NCBI GenBank assembly: GCA_030267565.1
Contig: BRXU01000041.1
Location: 434,001 to 498,000, forward strand
DNA length: 64,000 bases
DNA from: Pleodorina starrii
Taxonomy: Eukaryota > Chlorophyta > Chlorophyceae > Chlamydomonadales > Volvocaceae
Direction of reading: 5' to 3'
The notes below the pieces were generated by a model. It ran no database searches and was not told where the DNA came from. It saw only the letters and a list, made by a program, of their open reading frames with translations. Below, one piece after another: positions 11,408 through 20,551 of the stretch; positions within the stretch are counted from its first letter, which is position 1; the number at the start of each line of letters is the position of its first letter. A program made the translations under genes and the position numbers.

Positions 11408-12662
11408 CTATTCTGACATTATGAACCGTACGAATAATACAGTTGTCCGTCAGGAAAATACACGTGCGAACAATGTACAATTAGATGCATGATACTTCTA
11501 CGGTACAACTGCATGCGCCATCCAGTCCTTCCCAGACCTATCGCCGGTCTCAAAGCGCGCGCTGAAGGTGTCCGGGAAGGCTGCCAAGGACGGTTGCGGT
11601 GCCGTGGGGGGGGGGGGGGGCTTCTAGTGAGAAAAGTGAGAGAGCCAATCTTCCCGAATCCTGCCTATCTCACAATTCTATTTATGACCAAATGGAAATT
11701 GCGCAGAGCGCTTAATATTAATGAAAAACGCGCGGCATTTCACGATGTGCCGCTAAGGAAAGGCGGGACGAACCAAAACACAAGGGAACACAAAACGATA
11801 AATATGGCATACATGACGACACTCTAAAAACTCTTCCTGTGCAAATGGAGAATGCGCGCTCCACTCCTGGGGACAATCCGTACCTTTCGGCAAGCATACG
11901 CAAGCATACGCAAGTATACCTCAGTCGCGAGCACAGTGACGCAGGGGATGATCTGAAGTGCGAACGGTGGTAATAAAGCGATGCTTAATGAACTGAGTCG
12001 CTTGCGTTCCGAAACAGTTGCGCCCGATACAGGACGGTCTTGCCCGACCGCTGGCCAGGTGCGAGGCGGGGTTAGGCGATTGGGTGGCGCGAGGCGCCGC
12101 GCCTCTACCCACCGTTGCCGCTGGCCCTCGGCCCGTCTTTCTTTGCCCACCGTAACCCCCTCGCCGCCGGCCACCGCCCGCGCGCCATGTAAGGGGTGCT
12201 GCCCCTGGGTGTGGCGAGCGGCTGCCTGGCTCGGATATCTGAAGGTTTTCTGAGTGCAACGCTAGCTAGAAAACCAAGGTTTTCTGTGAACTCAGAGGAG
12301 TTGTGCCCTCATAAGGGCGTTGGTTTGGCACATGGTGCCAGTTAAGGTGTCCGCGAAGGCGTGGAGGAGTGGTTTTCGGGTTTTGTAGCTACATAGGGTG
12401 GTTGCTACGAGGCTGTGGGCATTAAGGCCTTAGCGATAGCTTTCGCGGTAGCCGGCCCTCACCCGGCCTACCTACCGAATAAAGACGGCTTTCATTGCTT
12501 GCAGGTACCCTTTGTGTGTAACGAACGATGATTTCTCATGAAAACCGGGCGGCACCCGGCACACCCGCCCGCTCCACCCGAGCAGGACACGGTTTACCAG
12601 CATGGGCTGGCGGTCGTCAACCAGGTGCTCCTGGGGGCTCTGTCGGGAAAGACCGTGGATCG
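11408..12662 (+). repeat. Dispersed repeat R2, copy i (DIRS-like remnant with insertion)
   Basis: It matches the reverse complement of 21217-22141 over its whole length, apart from 306 bp present only here (12240-12545) and a poly-G tract near 11605. The two copies flank the minus-strand gypsy element in opposite orientations. Confidence 0.88.
12240..12545 (+). mobile_element. 306-bp insertion, candidate MITE
   Basis: The other R2 copy reads straight through GGATATC to CGGGCGG, giving an empty site. The inserted DNA starts TGAAGGTTTTC and ends ATGAAAAC, so weak inverted ends (GTTTTC/GAAAAC) are visible. Just inside is AGAAAACC-AA-GGTTTTCT, a perfect palindrome. No target duplication is obvious and no frame of note is present. 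Confidence 0.5.
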
Positions 12663-13217
12663 GCAGGACGCTTCGACCGCCGAATTTCCGGACTGGCTCA
12701 CTCGCTGCGGGCGGGGTCGGACGTGGGCGGACTGTACACCCGACGACGTACTTGTCTACATGGTGACCTGGTGGCCTACTTGTGGGGCGCGGTGGCCCAG
12801 GCCACGTGCTCCCTGGAGCGGGTGCTGTTCTTATGGGACCTCTTGTGTGTCTTATGCAGCTGTCCAGGAGCGGCCGGTTTTGCGTCGCTGGGTCAAGGCC
12901 ATGGCGCCTTCCACAGCCAGGGCGGACACCAGCCCGCGTGCACGACCCCTCTTACCGTGCGCGAGGAAACGCCCCCCAAGGGCTGCAAGCGGGGGCACCG
13001 GTGTGCACCGGCGTGGGGCACCGGTATGCACCGGCGGGGGCACCGGTGTGCACCCCTGCTGTTGCAGACGGCGTTTCGGGGTCGCGACATCGGCAAGCGG
13101 GGCCTGGGCGACTTCCTCGACCCGATGCAGCCGGATCGCCCCTACTCCGACTTCCCGCTGCCAACCCCCTGGCTGTGGGGCTGTGCGGCTGCCCCCACGC
13201 TGGGCTTCCGCATGGCG
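12538..13217 (+). pseudogene. Degenerate DIRS-type element fragment (possible tyrosine-recombinase region)
   Basis: Two overlapping frames are open. The one from 12538 contains DWLTRCGRGRTWADCTPDDV followed by LVYMVTWW. The shifted one from 12782 contains HVLPGAGAVLMGPLVC and QLSRSGRFC. Together they suggest one frameshifted protein with a PDDVLxYxxxxW motif, as expected in the N-terminal region of volvocine DIRS-type recombinases. This is judged from motif likeness only. Three 24-bp tandem repeats built on GGGGCACCGGTGTGCACCGG (12990-13052) disrupt it further. The recombinase catalytic residues (R-H-R-Y) are not seen. Confidence 0.3.
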
Positions 13218-13910
13218 TGAACTTAGGACGCGTTGCGGCGGAGAGGCAGGGGTGCTTACTTCTATTGCATGTTTATTTCGTCTGTCACTGTGTTGCCGAA
13301 ACGTAGTGGCAATTAAATACCCGTACAAAAGGGTCCCTGCAGTGGTACGGGTGGTACGGGTGTGGGGCTGGTGTACCACTACATCCGGCAGCGTGCCATG
13401 CTTGCTCGTTGCCACGATCGTTGTGTAGTTCCCAAGCTGGGGAAGGATAGTATGTTTCCACGCGACATTCTGTAACCTGACCCATGGGTCACTCCCGGTG
13501 AAGGCCCGTGTAATGAATGAGATTCTATCTTAGTCTGCCGAGTGGCAGACCTGTGCGGAAGCGTGGATCTTTATACCTTAAGCGAGTGTAACGTAAACGT
13601 GAGTATGGGCCTAGCCAGGTATTAAACCTGGACCGCAGTGTGTAAGCAATGGCACCATGCCCTAGCCCGACGAGCTTTTCTACTTCACGGCCCTCGCCAA
13701 GCCGCGTGCCGTATCGTGATACGACAGATCAAGTATCTTCTGTGTTCTCTCTGAGAACTCCTCCAACTAGTGACACACCACACTAGTCTTTGGACTATAT
13801 TAATATTTATTATTAATATGTCTGATTCTGTTACTTTGAAGGTTCACGTTGTTACGTGACCAACGGGTCGGACCCGCGCGTCGCGCTAAGTCCGGAATCC
13901 CCGTCTTACA
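13218..13910 (-). other. 3' LTR region of gypsy element 2 (minus strand) and flank
   Basis: On the minus strand an LTR should begin TGTAAGACGG at 13910, immediately after the polypurine tract. A palindromic AT-rich stretch (ATTAATATTTATTATTAATAT, 13797-13819) and CGTATCGTGATACG (about 13711) lie within. CA/TG-type ends would permit a left boundary near 13636, but no second LTR copy exists in the window to prove it. Confidence 0.35.
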
Positions 13911-13958
13911 TTCCCCCCCCCTCTGAAGCGAGCGTCCCGAGAGCTCCGTAGTACGGAT

Positions 13959-16900
13959 TTATCTTCTCTTCAGCCGTTTGGACCGTCGAAGCGGTTGATT
14001 CGGCTGTTCCTGTTCGGGAATGTGCCGCTTTTGGGTTTGGGGTTGGGGCTGGGCAGGTGCATTCCTGCAGCTTTTGTACTCGTCCAAGAGGGTCGCATGG
14101 CGCGTTCCCTTGCGCTGCGCCTCTGGGAGTTTTGCTTCATATGCCTCCAGCTCGTGTTCCACGGGTGCGGACTCGCGAAGATTCGCTTCAGGCTCCCAGC
14201 TGTTATCCGTAGCTGGAAAGCCGTGCCATTTGACAAAGTATTCCCGCCGGTGCTTGCCGCGACCGATAGGAACGTCCTTGTGATCCACAATGGCCTCAAC
14301 CGCCCAATAGTCTTCGCCGCCTAGATTAAAGGCTGGCGGTGGGGGTGTTCTGCCGTCCGACTTGTAGTGTCGCAAAAGCGAAACGTGAAACACTGGGTGT
14401 ACGCGCATCTCAGGAGGCAAGTCTAGCTTCGCTGCTACCGGGGTAACCATTTTCAGAATGCGAAACGGCCCGATGTAGCGCGGCATGAGCTTGCGCGTTC
14501 CAGGGGTTTTGAACGTAATGTTCTTGGTGTGGAGCAACACTTCTTGACCCTCAGAAAACGCGACCACCTTCCGGCGGCGGTCAGCGAACGTCTTCTGTCG
14601 TTCCTGCGCAGCTTGCAGGCACGCCTTTGCCTTCGCGAGTCGTTCGCGTAAGTTGGACTCAAAAGAAGCGGCAGCTGGCACTTTGGTAGGCAGTTGGAGA
14701 TCAGCCGGGGTGCGTGGCTGTCGTCCACCATTCAGCATGAACGGAGTTGTGCCTATCGATACCTGCTTGGAGCTGTTTATGGCAAACTCAACAAGCGGTA
14801 GATGTTTGTCCCAGTCGTCTTGTAACGGGGAAATGTAGTGCCGTAGTGTCTCCTCAAGGAGACGGTTCATCCGTTCCGTCTGGCCATCGGTTTGTGGATG
14901 AAACGCCGTGCTCATGTAGAGTTGAGTACCAAGTAGGCGTGTTACTTCTGTCCAAAACTTGCTCGTGAACCGTGGATCGCGGTCCGAGACAATGTTTTTG
15001 GGTAACCCGTGTTGCTTGAAGACAGTTGACACGAACAGGTGCGCCAAGTCTTCTGCTGTGACGGATGTGTGTGTGGCAGCAAAGTGGGTCATCTTGCTGA
15101 GCCGGTCCACAAACACTACAATCGCGTCGTGCCCGTCTTGCGTGGTTGGCAGCTGTGTAATCAGATCCATTGATACGCTTTCCCACACTCCCTGTGGGAT
15201 CGGGAGAGGTTGCAGTAGACCCCCCGGCTTCTGATTAAGGGGTTTGTTGCGCTGGCACTTTGGGCATGAAGCAACGTACTGTTGCACGTCTGTGTGGAGA
15301 CCAGGCCACCAGAATCGTTTTGCGATCGCGTCTTGGGTGCGGTGTGCACCGGGATGCCCACTGAACGGAGTGTCATGGTACTCCCTCAGGATTTGCGTGC
15401 GCAGCTGTGGGACATTGGGTACGACTATCTGGTTACCGTGGTACCAGAACCCGCCCTTTCGTTTTAACTGCAACCGTGCTGCCTTCGGTGTCTTAAACCA
15501 GGGATCTCCAGCATATCCCTCACGAATGAGTCTGCCAATGTCGCTACCCGTAAGCGCAGTGGCAAGCACCGATAGCACTGCCTCATGTACCCTGCTTAGT
15601 GGGTCTGCCACGTTTGTTCGACCCGGACGGTACTCCCACTTCATGCCACTGAAGCGCTGTAAGTACTCCATCCACCTTGCTTGTCTCCGCGACAGCAAGC
15701 CAGCTCCGCGCTGCTCATGCAGATACACTAGGGGGTTGTGATCGGTCAACAGAAGAAATTCACTTCCCTCTAGGTAACAGCGCCACTCTTGGAGTGCGTG
15801 AATTACTCCAAGGCATTCCTGATCCGTGGTCGTGTAGTTGTATTCTGCACTAGTAAATTTCTTACTAGTGTAGGCTACGGGGTGGCCGTTCTGCATAAGT
15901 ACGGCGCCCGTTCCGTTAACCGACGCGTCGGACCAGACCTCGAAAGGTTTGTCGAGCTGTGGTAGGGCGAGGACAGGTGCGTTGCTCAAGGCGAATTTAA
16001 TGCCATCAAATGCAGCTTGGCATTTGGGCGACCAGATGAAGGGCACTTTCACACTGGTTAAAGCTGTCAAGGGCGCTGCTAGCCCCGAATACCCCTGTAT
16101 GAAGCGTCTGAAATAGTTGGCAAGGCCTAGGAATTCGCGCAATTTGCGAACATCTTTGGGAACAGGCCAATTCTGTACTGTTGCGATTTTAGAATCGTCG
16201 ACTTTCAGACCTTCGCGGCTCACAATGTGGCCGAGGAATTTCAACTGTGGCTTGTTGAATTCACATTTGGACAGCTTTGCCTTGAACTGGTGCTCTCTGA
16301 GCAGTTGAAGCACGGTACGAAGGTGCTGTACATGCTCTTCCGGTGTTTTGCTGAACACCAAAATGTCGTCTAAGTATACCAGCACGAATTTGCCGATATG
16401 CTTAGCAAATATGCCATTCATCACTGACTGAAATGTTGCAGGCGCGTTGGTCAGTCCAAAGCAAAGCACCCTGAATTGGAACTGACCCATTCCCGGAGCG
16501 ATAAAGCCCGTCTTCTCGACGTCTTTATCAGTAATACGGATCTGATAATAGCCTTGCTGGAGGTCAAGCGAGGAAAACACTCGCGCACCTTGTAGCGTAT
16601 CGAAAATTTCAGTGATGTTAGGCATGGGATACCGCCGTTTCACCGTGAGCTTATTTAACGCCCGGAAGTCAAGGCACAAACGGAGCTCGCCGTTTGGTTT
16701 CTGGACGAAGAGGATTGGCGCCCCAAAGGGAGAATTGGAGGGCTCAATGAAACCTTTCGCCAGAAGATCTGTGACCTGTTTTCGTACCTCTTGCATTTCA
16801 TTTGGTGAAAGCCTGTACATACGCTTGGCTGGCGGTTCCGCGTTCGGCACGAGAGGAATTGTGTGACCAATACCGCGGTCTGGCGGCAGTCCTTGGAGCT

Positions 16901-17645
16901 CTTCGAAAACGTCCTTGTATTCATCAATTAGCGCCTGTATATCCTGGTCCGGTGCCAGGTCGTCGGGAGCACTGCCCGGTGTGCTCTGGACTGCTGCGGC
17001 GAGCGTAGCATCGCCGTTGGACGTCGGCTCCTTGCGCACTATCATGAGATAACTGCGCGCTCCTCGTGCAATACTCTTGGCTGCTTGTTTTGCCGAGAGT
17101 ATGTTGGCAGCTGACTCTGACAGCTGAGGTAATGCCACATTAAGCCACGGGTCTCCAAAGTCGGAGCCTTCCGCCCCGTGCTGGGCATACTGCGGGTGAG
17201 GGTGAGGTTTGCGCCGTTGTGCGAAATTGTGAGGGTGTCCTTGCTGTAGTCGAGCTTGGCCTGCCGAAGCTTGAGCCAGTCTGTGCTCAGAATAATTTGC
17301 ACCCCTGGGACGCCCTCTTTCAGCACGAGCAGAGTAATCCGCTCCGTGTGTTTTCCAATTCGCAAGCGCAGTCTGACTTCTCCGAGAAGTCTGGTCGTTT
17401 CGCCTGACGCAACCCGTACTGAGGATATGCGTGACGAACGAACCCTGAGGACTAGCTGTTTCACGGTCGTTTGATCGATGAAACCGTGCGCTAACCCGTT
17501 GCAACAAGCACCGCTGTCGACGAGAATATTTACGGGTTTTGCCTCCGCGTATCCGTCGAAAGTCATTGTGTAAGAGCTTCCTGGTCGTAGTACGTTGAGC
17601 TTCGCTGATTCGGTTGGTGGATCCCACCAGAGTTGAATCGGCCAT
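13959..17645 (-). CDS. pol: Gypsy Pol: reverse transcriptase, RNase H, integrase, chromodomain
   Basis: The open frame is 1228 codons, but only about residue 161 onward (below about 17165) looks like Pol. The part before it overlaps the protease in another frame. Domains seen are the RT (FVQKPNGELRLCLDFRALNK; catalytic YLDD at 16376-16365), RNase H (VWSDASVNGTGAVL, TDHNPLVYL), integrase zinc finger (HPGAHRT... CPKCQRNKP), integrase D-D-E core (SMDLITQLP, SDRDPRF, TDGQTERMNRLLEE) and a chromodomain (WAVEAIVDHKD, YFVKWHGF, NSWEPEANL) with a basic Arg/Lys C-terminus. The chromodomain places it among chromoviruses, whose integration is steered to particular chromatin. All catalytic motifs are intact. 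Expression would need a -1 shift out of the protease frame. Confidence 0.96.
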   Translation of the reverse strand: MADSTLVGSTNRISEAQRTTTRKLLHNDFRRIRGGKTRKYSRRQRCLLQRVSARFHRSNDRETASPQGSFVTHILSTGCVRRNDQTSRRSQTALANWKTHGADYSARAERGRPRGANYSEHRLAQASAGQARLQQGHPHNFAQRRKPHPHPQYAQHGAEGSDFGDPWLNVALPQLSESAANILSAKQAAKSIARGARSYLMIVRKEPTSNGDATLAAAVQSTPGSAPDDLAPDQDIQALIDEYKDVFEELQGLPPDRGIGHTIPLVPNAEPPAKRMYRLSPNEMQEVRKQVTDLLAKGFIEPSNSPFGAPILFVQKPNGELRLCLDFRALNKLTVKRRYPMPNITEIFDTLQGARVFSSLDLQQGYYQIRITDKDVEKTGFIAPGMGQFQFRVLCFGLTNAPATFQSVMNGIFAKHIGKFVLVYLDDILVFSKTPEEHVQHLRTVLQLLREHQFKAKLSKCEFNKPQLKFLGHIVSREGLKVDDSKIATVQNWPVPKDVRKLREFLGLANYFRRFIQGYSGLAAPLTALTSVKVPFIWSPKCQAAFDGIKFALSNAPVLALPQLDKPFEVWSDASVNGTGAVLMQNGHPVAYTSKKFTSAEYNYTTTDQECLGVIHALQEWRCYLEGSEFLLLTDHNPLVYLHEQRGAGLLSRRQARWMEYLQRFSGMKWEYRPGRTNVADPLSRVHEAVLSVLATALTGSDIGRLIREGYAGDPWFKTPKAARLQLKRKGGFWYHGNQIVVPNVPQLRTQILREYHDTPFSGHPGAHRTQDAIAKRFWWPGLHTDVQQYVASCPKCQRNKPLNQKPGGLLQPLPIPQGVWESVSMDLITQLPTTQDGHDAIVVFVDRLSKMTHFAATHTSVTAEDLAHLFVSTVFKQHGLPKNIVSDRDPRFTSKFWTEVTRLLGTQLYMSTAFHPQTDGQTERMNRLLEETLRHYISPLQDDWDKHLPLVEFAINSSKQVSIGTTPFMLNGGRQPRTPADLQLPTKVPAAASFESNLRERLAKAKACLQAAQERQKTFADRRRKVVAFSEGQEVLLHTKNITFKTPGTRKLMPRYIGPFRILKMVTPVAAKLDLPPEMRVHPVFHVSLLRHYKSDGRTPPPPAFNLGGEDYWAVEAIVDHKDVPIGRGKHRREYFVKWHGFPATDNSWEPEANLRESAPVEHELEAYEAKLPEAQRKGTRHATLLDEYKSCRNAPAQPQPQTQKRHIPEQEQPNQPLRRSKRLKRR

Positions 17646-18199
17646 AAGCTTTCTGGTATTTCCTTCCGCACACCCTCTGCGTCAGGAACCGAAAGCAACT
17701 TTGAGCCCGGAGCGTAGGTTTTATAAAGCCTATATCCCGCTGCTCGAAAAAATTGCTCAACGTGCGGCCATTGTGGCGCGACAAACATCGCTGCCGTACT
17801 GCTCGGTGCTTTTGCTTTGCACTTGGCGTAATGCTGCTGCCATTCCCGGATCTGAGTATAGGGAGGGTGAGCCCAAACGATTTCCCCCGAGACATCTTGG
17901 TCGAAGAAGGAACGTTCTGGACAGGCAAAGCGGTTACACAAGCTATTGCTGCCGTCATTGTTCGCCGCGGCATCGTACGTGAACTTCTTTTCTAGTTCCC
18001 CCTCAATCCGTCGAAATTCATCCAACGAAAACATACGATCCGAAAATTCGCCTTGCGGCGGTGGCGGAAGCAAATCACTCGTGTCGGCTACAGCTTGCAC
18101 GGTCTGTGGCACTCCATCTTCCGAGGTTTCACGCGCCAACACCGCCGCAAGCTTAGGTTCGTCTGAACCCGCCGCTCTCCCTACGCGCTTGCCATCCCC
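17042..18199 (-). CDS. Gypsy aspartic protease region, in frame with gag after one TGA
   Basis: This frame continues gag after a single TGA (18200-18202) with no other stop before 17042. It holds a linker and a retropepsin-like domain with VNILVDSGACCNG (catalytic D-S-G near 17521-17510), RVASGETTRLLGEVRL and IILSTDWLKL. The protease frame makes sense to about TRSMPSTGRK (near 17180); Pol resumes in the -1 frame as SDFGDPWLN (17165). No initiation codon is needed if the TGA is read through. The Cys-Cys directly after DSGA is unusual. No obvious X-XXY-YYZ slippery heptamer was seen at the pro-pol junction, so a mutation is possible there. Confidence 0.9.
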   Translation of the reverse strand, partial: GDGKRVGRAAGSDEPKLAAVLARETSEDGVPQTVQAVADTSDLLPPPPQGEFSDRMFSLDEFRRIEGELEKKFTYDAAANNDGSNSLCNRFACPERSFFDQDVSGEIVWAHPPYTQIREWQQHYAKCKAKAPSSTAAMFVAPQWPHVEQFFRAAGYRLYKTYAPGSKLLSVPDAEGVRKEIPESLWPIQLWWDPPTESAKLNVLRPGSSYTMTFDGYAEAKPVNILVDSGACCNGLAHGFIDQTTVKQLVLRVRSSRISSVRVASGETTRLLGEVRLRLRIGKHTERITLLVLKEGVPGVQIILSTDWLKLRQAKLDYSKDTLTISHNGANLTLTRSMPSTGRKAPTLETRGLMWHYLSCQSQLPTYSRQNKQPRVLHEERAVIS

Positions 18200-18202
18200 T
18201 CA
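18200..18202 (-). other. Single in-frame TGA between gag and protease
   Basis: The minus strand reads QMQE-TGA-GGG-GAT-GGC and then stays open for nearly 1160 nt in the same frame. The arrangement resembles gag-pol read-through in some retroelements, but a point mutation would look the same. Confidence 0.9.
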
Positions 18203-20551
18203 CTCCTGCATCTGGGATGGGTCCTGGCGACCCTGGCCTCGGCCTCCCCGGCCACCACCGCGCCCGCCCCCGTTGCCGAACCGGCCGCCGCCGCGACCTC
18301 CCTTCCGCTCGTTGTGGTTAAACCGCGGCGGCTTGCCCGCGATTTGAAGAACGCGGTCGCACTCGCCGCTCGCCTTGTGGGCCTTGATGTCATCTCTCAA
18401 GAGCCCGCAGTCGCGGCAGTTGATGGGCGGCCTCTTTTGTTGGCGGTCCTGTTTTTTGGACAGTTTGTTACGGGGGGTGGAGACAAAATTTAAGTTCGCG
18501 GATTTCAAGTTAGCAACTCGCATCCGGATTTCCTGTCCCAGGGCGAACTCAATTAAGTCATCCAGGCGTTTCCAGTCGCGACCGGCTGCGTCGGTAGCGC
18601 ACCATTTGCGCATCGACGGAGGAAGGCCGTGCACGTACCAAGTGACCATTTCTACTTGCGTCATGCTACGCGCATCTCGAATAATATCGCGGAAACGCTG
18701 CGTGTACTCTTGCACGCGTTCGCTAGATTTCATGTTATGCTCCCCGGCAAACAAACGATCGCGCACTTCTTGCTCGGTATGACGGCGCACATCCCCATAT
18801 TGCAAAAGGAATGCAGCTCGCAATGCAGGCAAAGTGAGGACCTCATTTTTGTCGGTGTACGACTTTAGTAATGCCTGGCCCCACTCCTGCGCTTTTCCCG
18901 TCAACCAGAAAACGAAGTGCTGAGTCGGTGCCAGCCCGCTAGTTTCCATGTATTGAACAAGGGAATCAAACCATGTCTGTGTGCACGAAATGTGCGTGTC
19001 GGTTTTCCCGTGGAACTTAACAGGGACAGGCAATTTTCGACCCGAGCCCACCTCACTGTGGGTGCCGTACATGTTGCCGGAGGCCTGGGCGCGACCCGCC
19101 ACCTGGGCGTAGTTGGGCGGCAACGGCAGCTGCACCGCCGGAGCTGCGGCCTGGACCGCGGCCGGGGCCGCGGCCGGGACCTCGGCGGGCTGCTGCTGCT
19201 GCTGCCCCCGTGCCCACGGATCGTGGAAGAGCGCCTGCGGGTAGTCCGGGTGGGCCGCCGCGGCCGCCTGCAAGTACGAGACGGCCGGCCGCGGGATGCC
19301 GTTGCTGGGCCCCGCGCCGCTCTGGGCGCTGTGATGCGCCTGCCGGCGGTTGTCGAGGGCCCGCATCGTCTCACCCCGCGCCCACTGCCGGAACTCCTCG
19401 TCCGGCTCGAAGTGCAGCTCCGACTCTCGGAGGCTCAACAGCAGCGCCTCCCAAATGATCTTGAAGGCGTCGCTGAACTTCTCATCGAAGAGGATGTCAC
19501 ACATCCTCCAGATGTCCCGGCACGCGTAGGGGCGAACTTGCTTCACCTGGGCCGCGTAGAGGCCGCGGGTGATGGGGTACGGCACCTGTCGAGGCGCCGA
19601 ACCCTCCCCGGGGGAGCCCGCAGCCGCCTGCTGCTGCACGCCGCCCTCCTGAGCCGCGGCGCCGTTGCTGGGCGCTGCGTTCTGGGGCGGCTGCTGTACG
19701 TTGTTGCCGGCCGGCTGCTGTCCGTCGGGAAGCTGCTCCCCGCGGTCGCTCCCGCCCTGGCGGCGAGCTGGGCTCGCCGCTCGGCGGCGAGCCTCCTCCT
19801 GGCCCGGCCCCGCGTTCCATGCCTGCTGATCCTTCAGCAGAGCGTCAAACTCGCGCTCCGCCTGCTGTTTGGCCCGCTTGGCCAACTTCGCCGCCTTGCG
19901 CCGCTCCTTCTGGGAGCGCTTGGCCTTGCCGTCCTGCGACGAGGACGAGCTGCTGGCGGAGTCCGAAGAGTCCGACACGATGGAGGAGGCCGAGGCCGAA
20001 GTAGCCGGGGCCGACTTGTCCGCCTTGCGCTTGCAGCGCTGGCGGGCTTCGGCATCCTTCTGCCGCTTCTCCTTCAGCTTCTGAATCTGCCTTGCGTTGT
20101 TATCTTGCTGGGTAAGAAGCTTCTTCACAAGCGCCATGAGCTCGGCGATGGTGGGGGTCTCCTGACCTTCAGCGACCTGGTTGTCGGCCAGGCCGAGCTC
20201 CTTGACCGCGTTGGCCAGCTCGGAGGCCTCCTGTGGGTCGTCCGGAATAATATTGCCATCGTCAGAAAAACGGATATGTTTCTTAGATGCGGCCTTGGCC
20301 CGCCTAGCGGGACTATCCTTGTGATCGTCGGCGATCACGCGACCGGACTTGACCCTCGCTCGAGTCTTAGCGTATAGCGAACCAATGGTTTGCTTTTTAA
20401 TCTTCTTTTTAATGCGCCTCACCGGAGCGGGGTTCTGGTCGGCGACCTCAGCCGACCTCGGCGTTACATTCCCCCCCCTCTGAAGGGAACGTCCTCGGTC
20501 CTCACTGCGTCCTCGCAGTGTCTGTGCACAGTCCACTCCGCCTTTCACCAC
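18200..20551 (-). CDS. gag: Gypsy Gag nucleocapsid polyprotein
   Basis: This is the structural protein of the retrotransposon particle. From the 20551 end there is a basic stretch (RRIKKKIKK), a coiled-coil-like region, a Ser-rich acidic run, a Lys/Arg-rich helix, a Gln/Pro/Ala linker, the retrotransposon Gag core (around QEVRDRLFAGEHN and TWYVHGLPPSMRKW), a zinc-knuckle-like CRDC...H...C (CX2CX8HX5C, about 18425-18370) and a Gly/Arg-rich tail. At up to 783 residues it is long for a gypsy Gag. The frame opens with GTG at 20551 and the first ATG is at 20137 (residue 139). The true start is therefore unclear: it may lie in an upstream exon, or an ATG may have been lost. Confidence 0.9.
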   Translation of the reverse strand: MVKGGVDCAQTLRGRSEDRGRSLQRGGNVTPRSAEVADQNPAPVRRIKKKIKKQTIGSLYAKTRARVKSGRVIADDHKDSPARRAKAASKKHIRFSDDGNIIPDDPQEASELANAVKELGLADNQVAEGQETPTIAELMALVKKLLTQQDNNARQIQKLKEKRQKDAEARQRCKRKADKSAPATSASASSIVSDSSDSASSSSSSQDGKAKRSQKERRKAAKLAKRAKQQAEREFDALLKDQQAWNAGPGQEEARRRAASPARRQGGSDRGEQLPDGQQPAGNNVQQPPQNAAPSNGAAAQEGGVQQQAAAGSPGEGSAPRQVPYPITRGLYAAQVKQVRPYACRDIWRMCDILFDEKFSDAFKIIWEALLLSLRESELHFEPDEEFRQWARGETMRALDNRRQAHHSAQSGAGPSNGIPRPAVSYLQAAAAAHPDYPQALFHDPWARGQQQQQPAEVPAAAPAAVQAAAPAVQLPLPPNYAQVAGRAQASGNMYGTHSEVGSGRKLPVPVKFHGKTDTHISCTQTWFDSLVQYMETSGLAPTQHFVFWLTGKAQEWGQALLKSYTDKNEVLTLPALRAAFLLQYGDVRRHTEQEVRDRLFAGEHNMKSSERVQEYTQRFRDIIRDARSMTQVEMVTWYVHGLPPSMRKWCATDAAGRDWKRLDDLIEFALGQEIRMRVANLKSANLNFVSTPRNKLSKKQDRQQKRPPINCRDCGLLRDDIKAHKASGECDRVLQIAGKPPRFNHNERKGGRGGGRFGNGGGRGGGRGGRGQGRQDPSQMQE
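20469..20485 (-). other. Second polypurine-tract-like sequence inside the gag 5' region
   Basis: Minus-strand TTCAGAGGGGGGGGAATGTAA repeats the element's true polypurine tract/LTR junction at 13905-13926. TGTAACGCCGAGGT follows here and recurs at about 20846 on the minus strand. Either a related element's 3' end is fused to gag, or the motif is used twice. Confidence 0.4.

Larger units (their letters stand above)
13911..20551 (-). mobile_element. Ty3/gypsy chromovirus, nearly complete internal region
   Basis: In minus-strand order it has gag, protease, reverse transcriptase, RNase H, integrase and chromodomain, then a polypurine tract (13911-13927, nine G on the minus strand). A clear 5' LTR was not found: sequence beyond 20551 does not match the presumed 3' LTR. 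Its frames are long and otherwise intact, so it is much younger than the copy at 4.4-7.8 kb. Confidence 0.93.
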
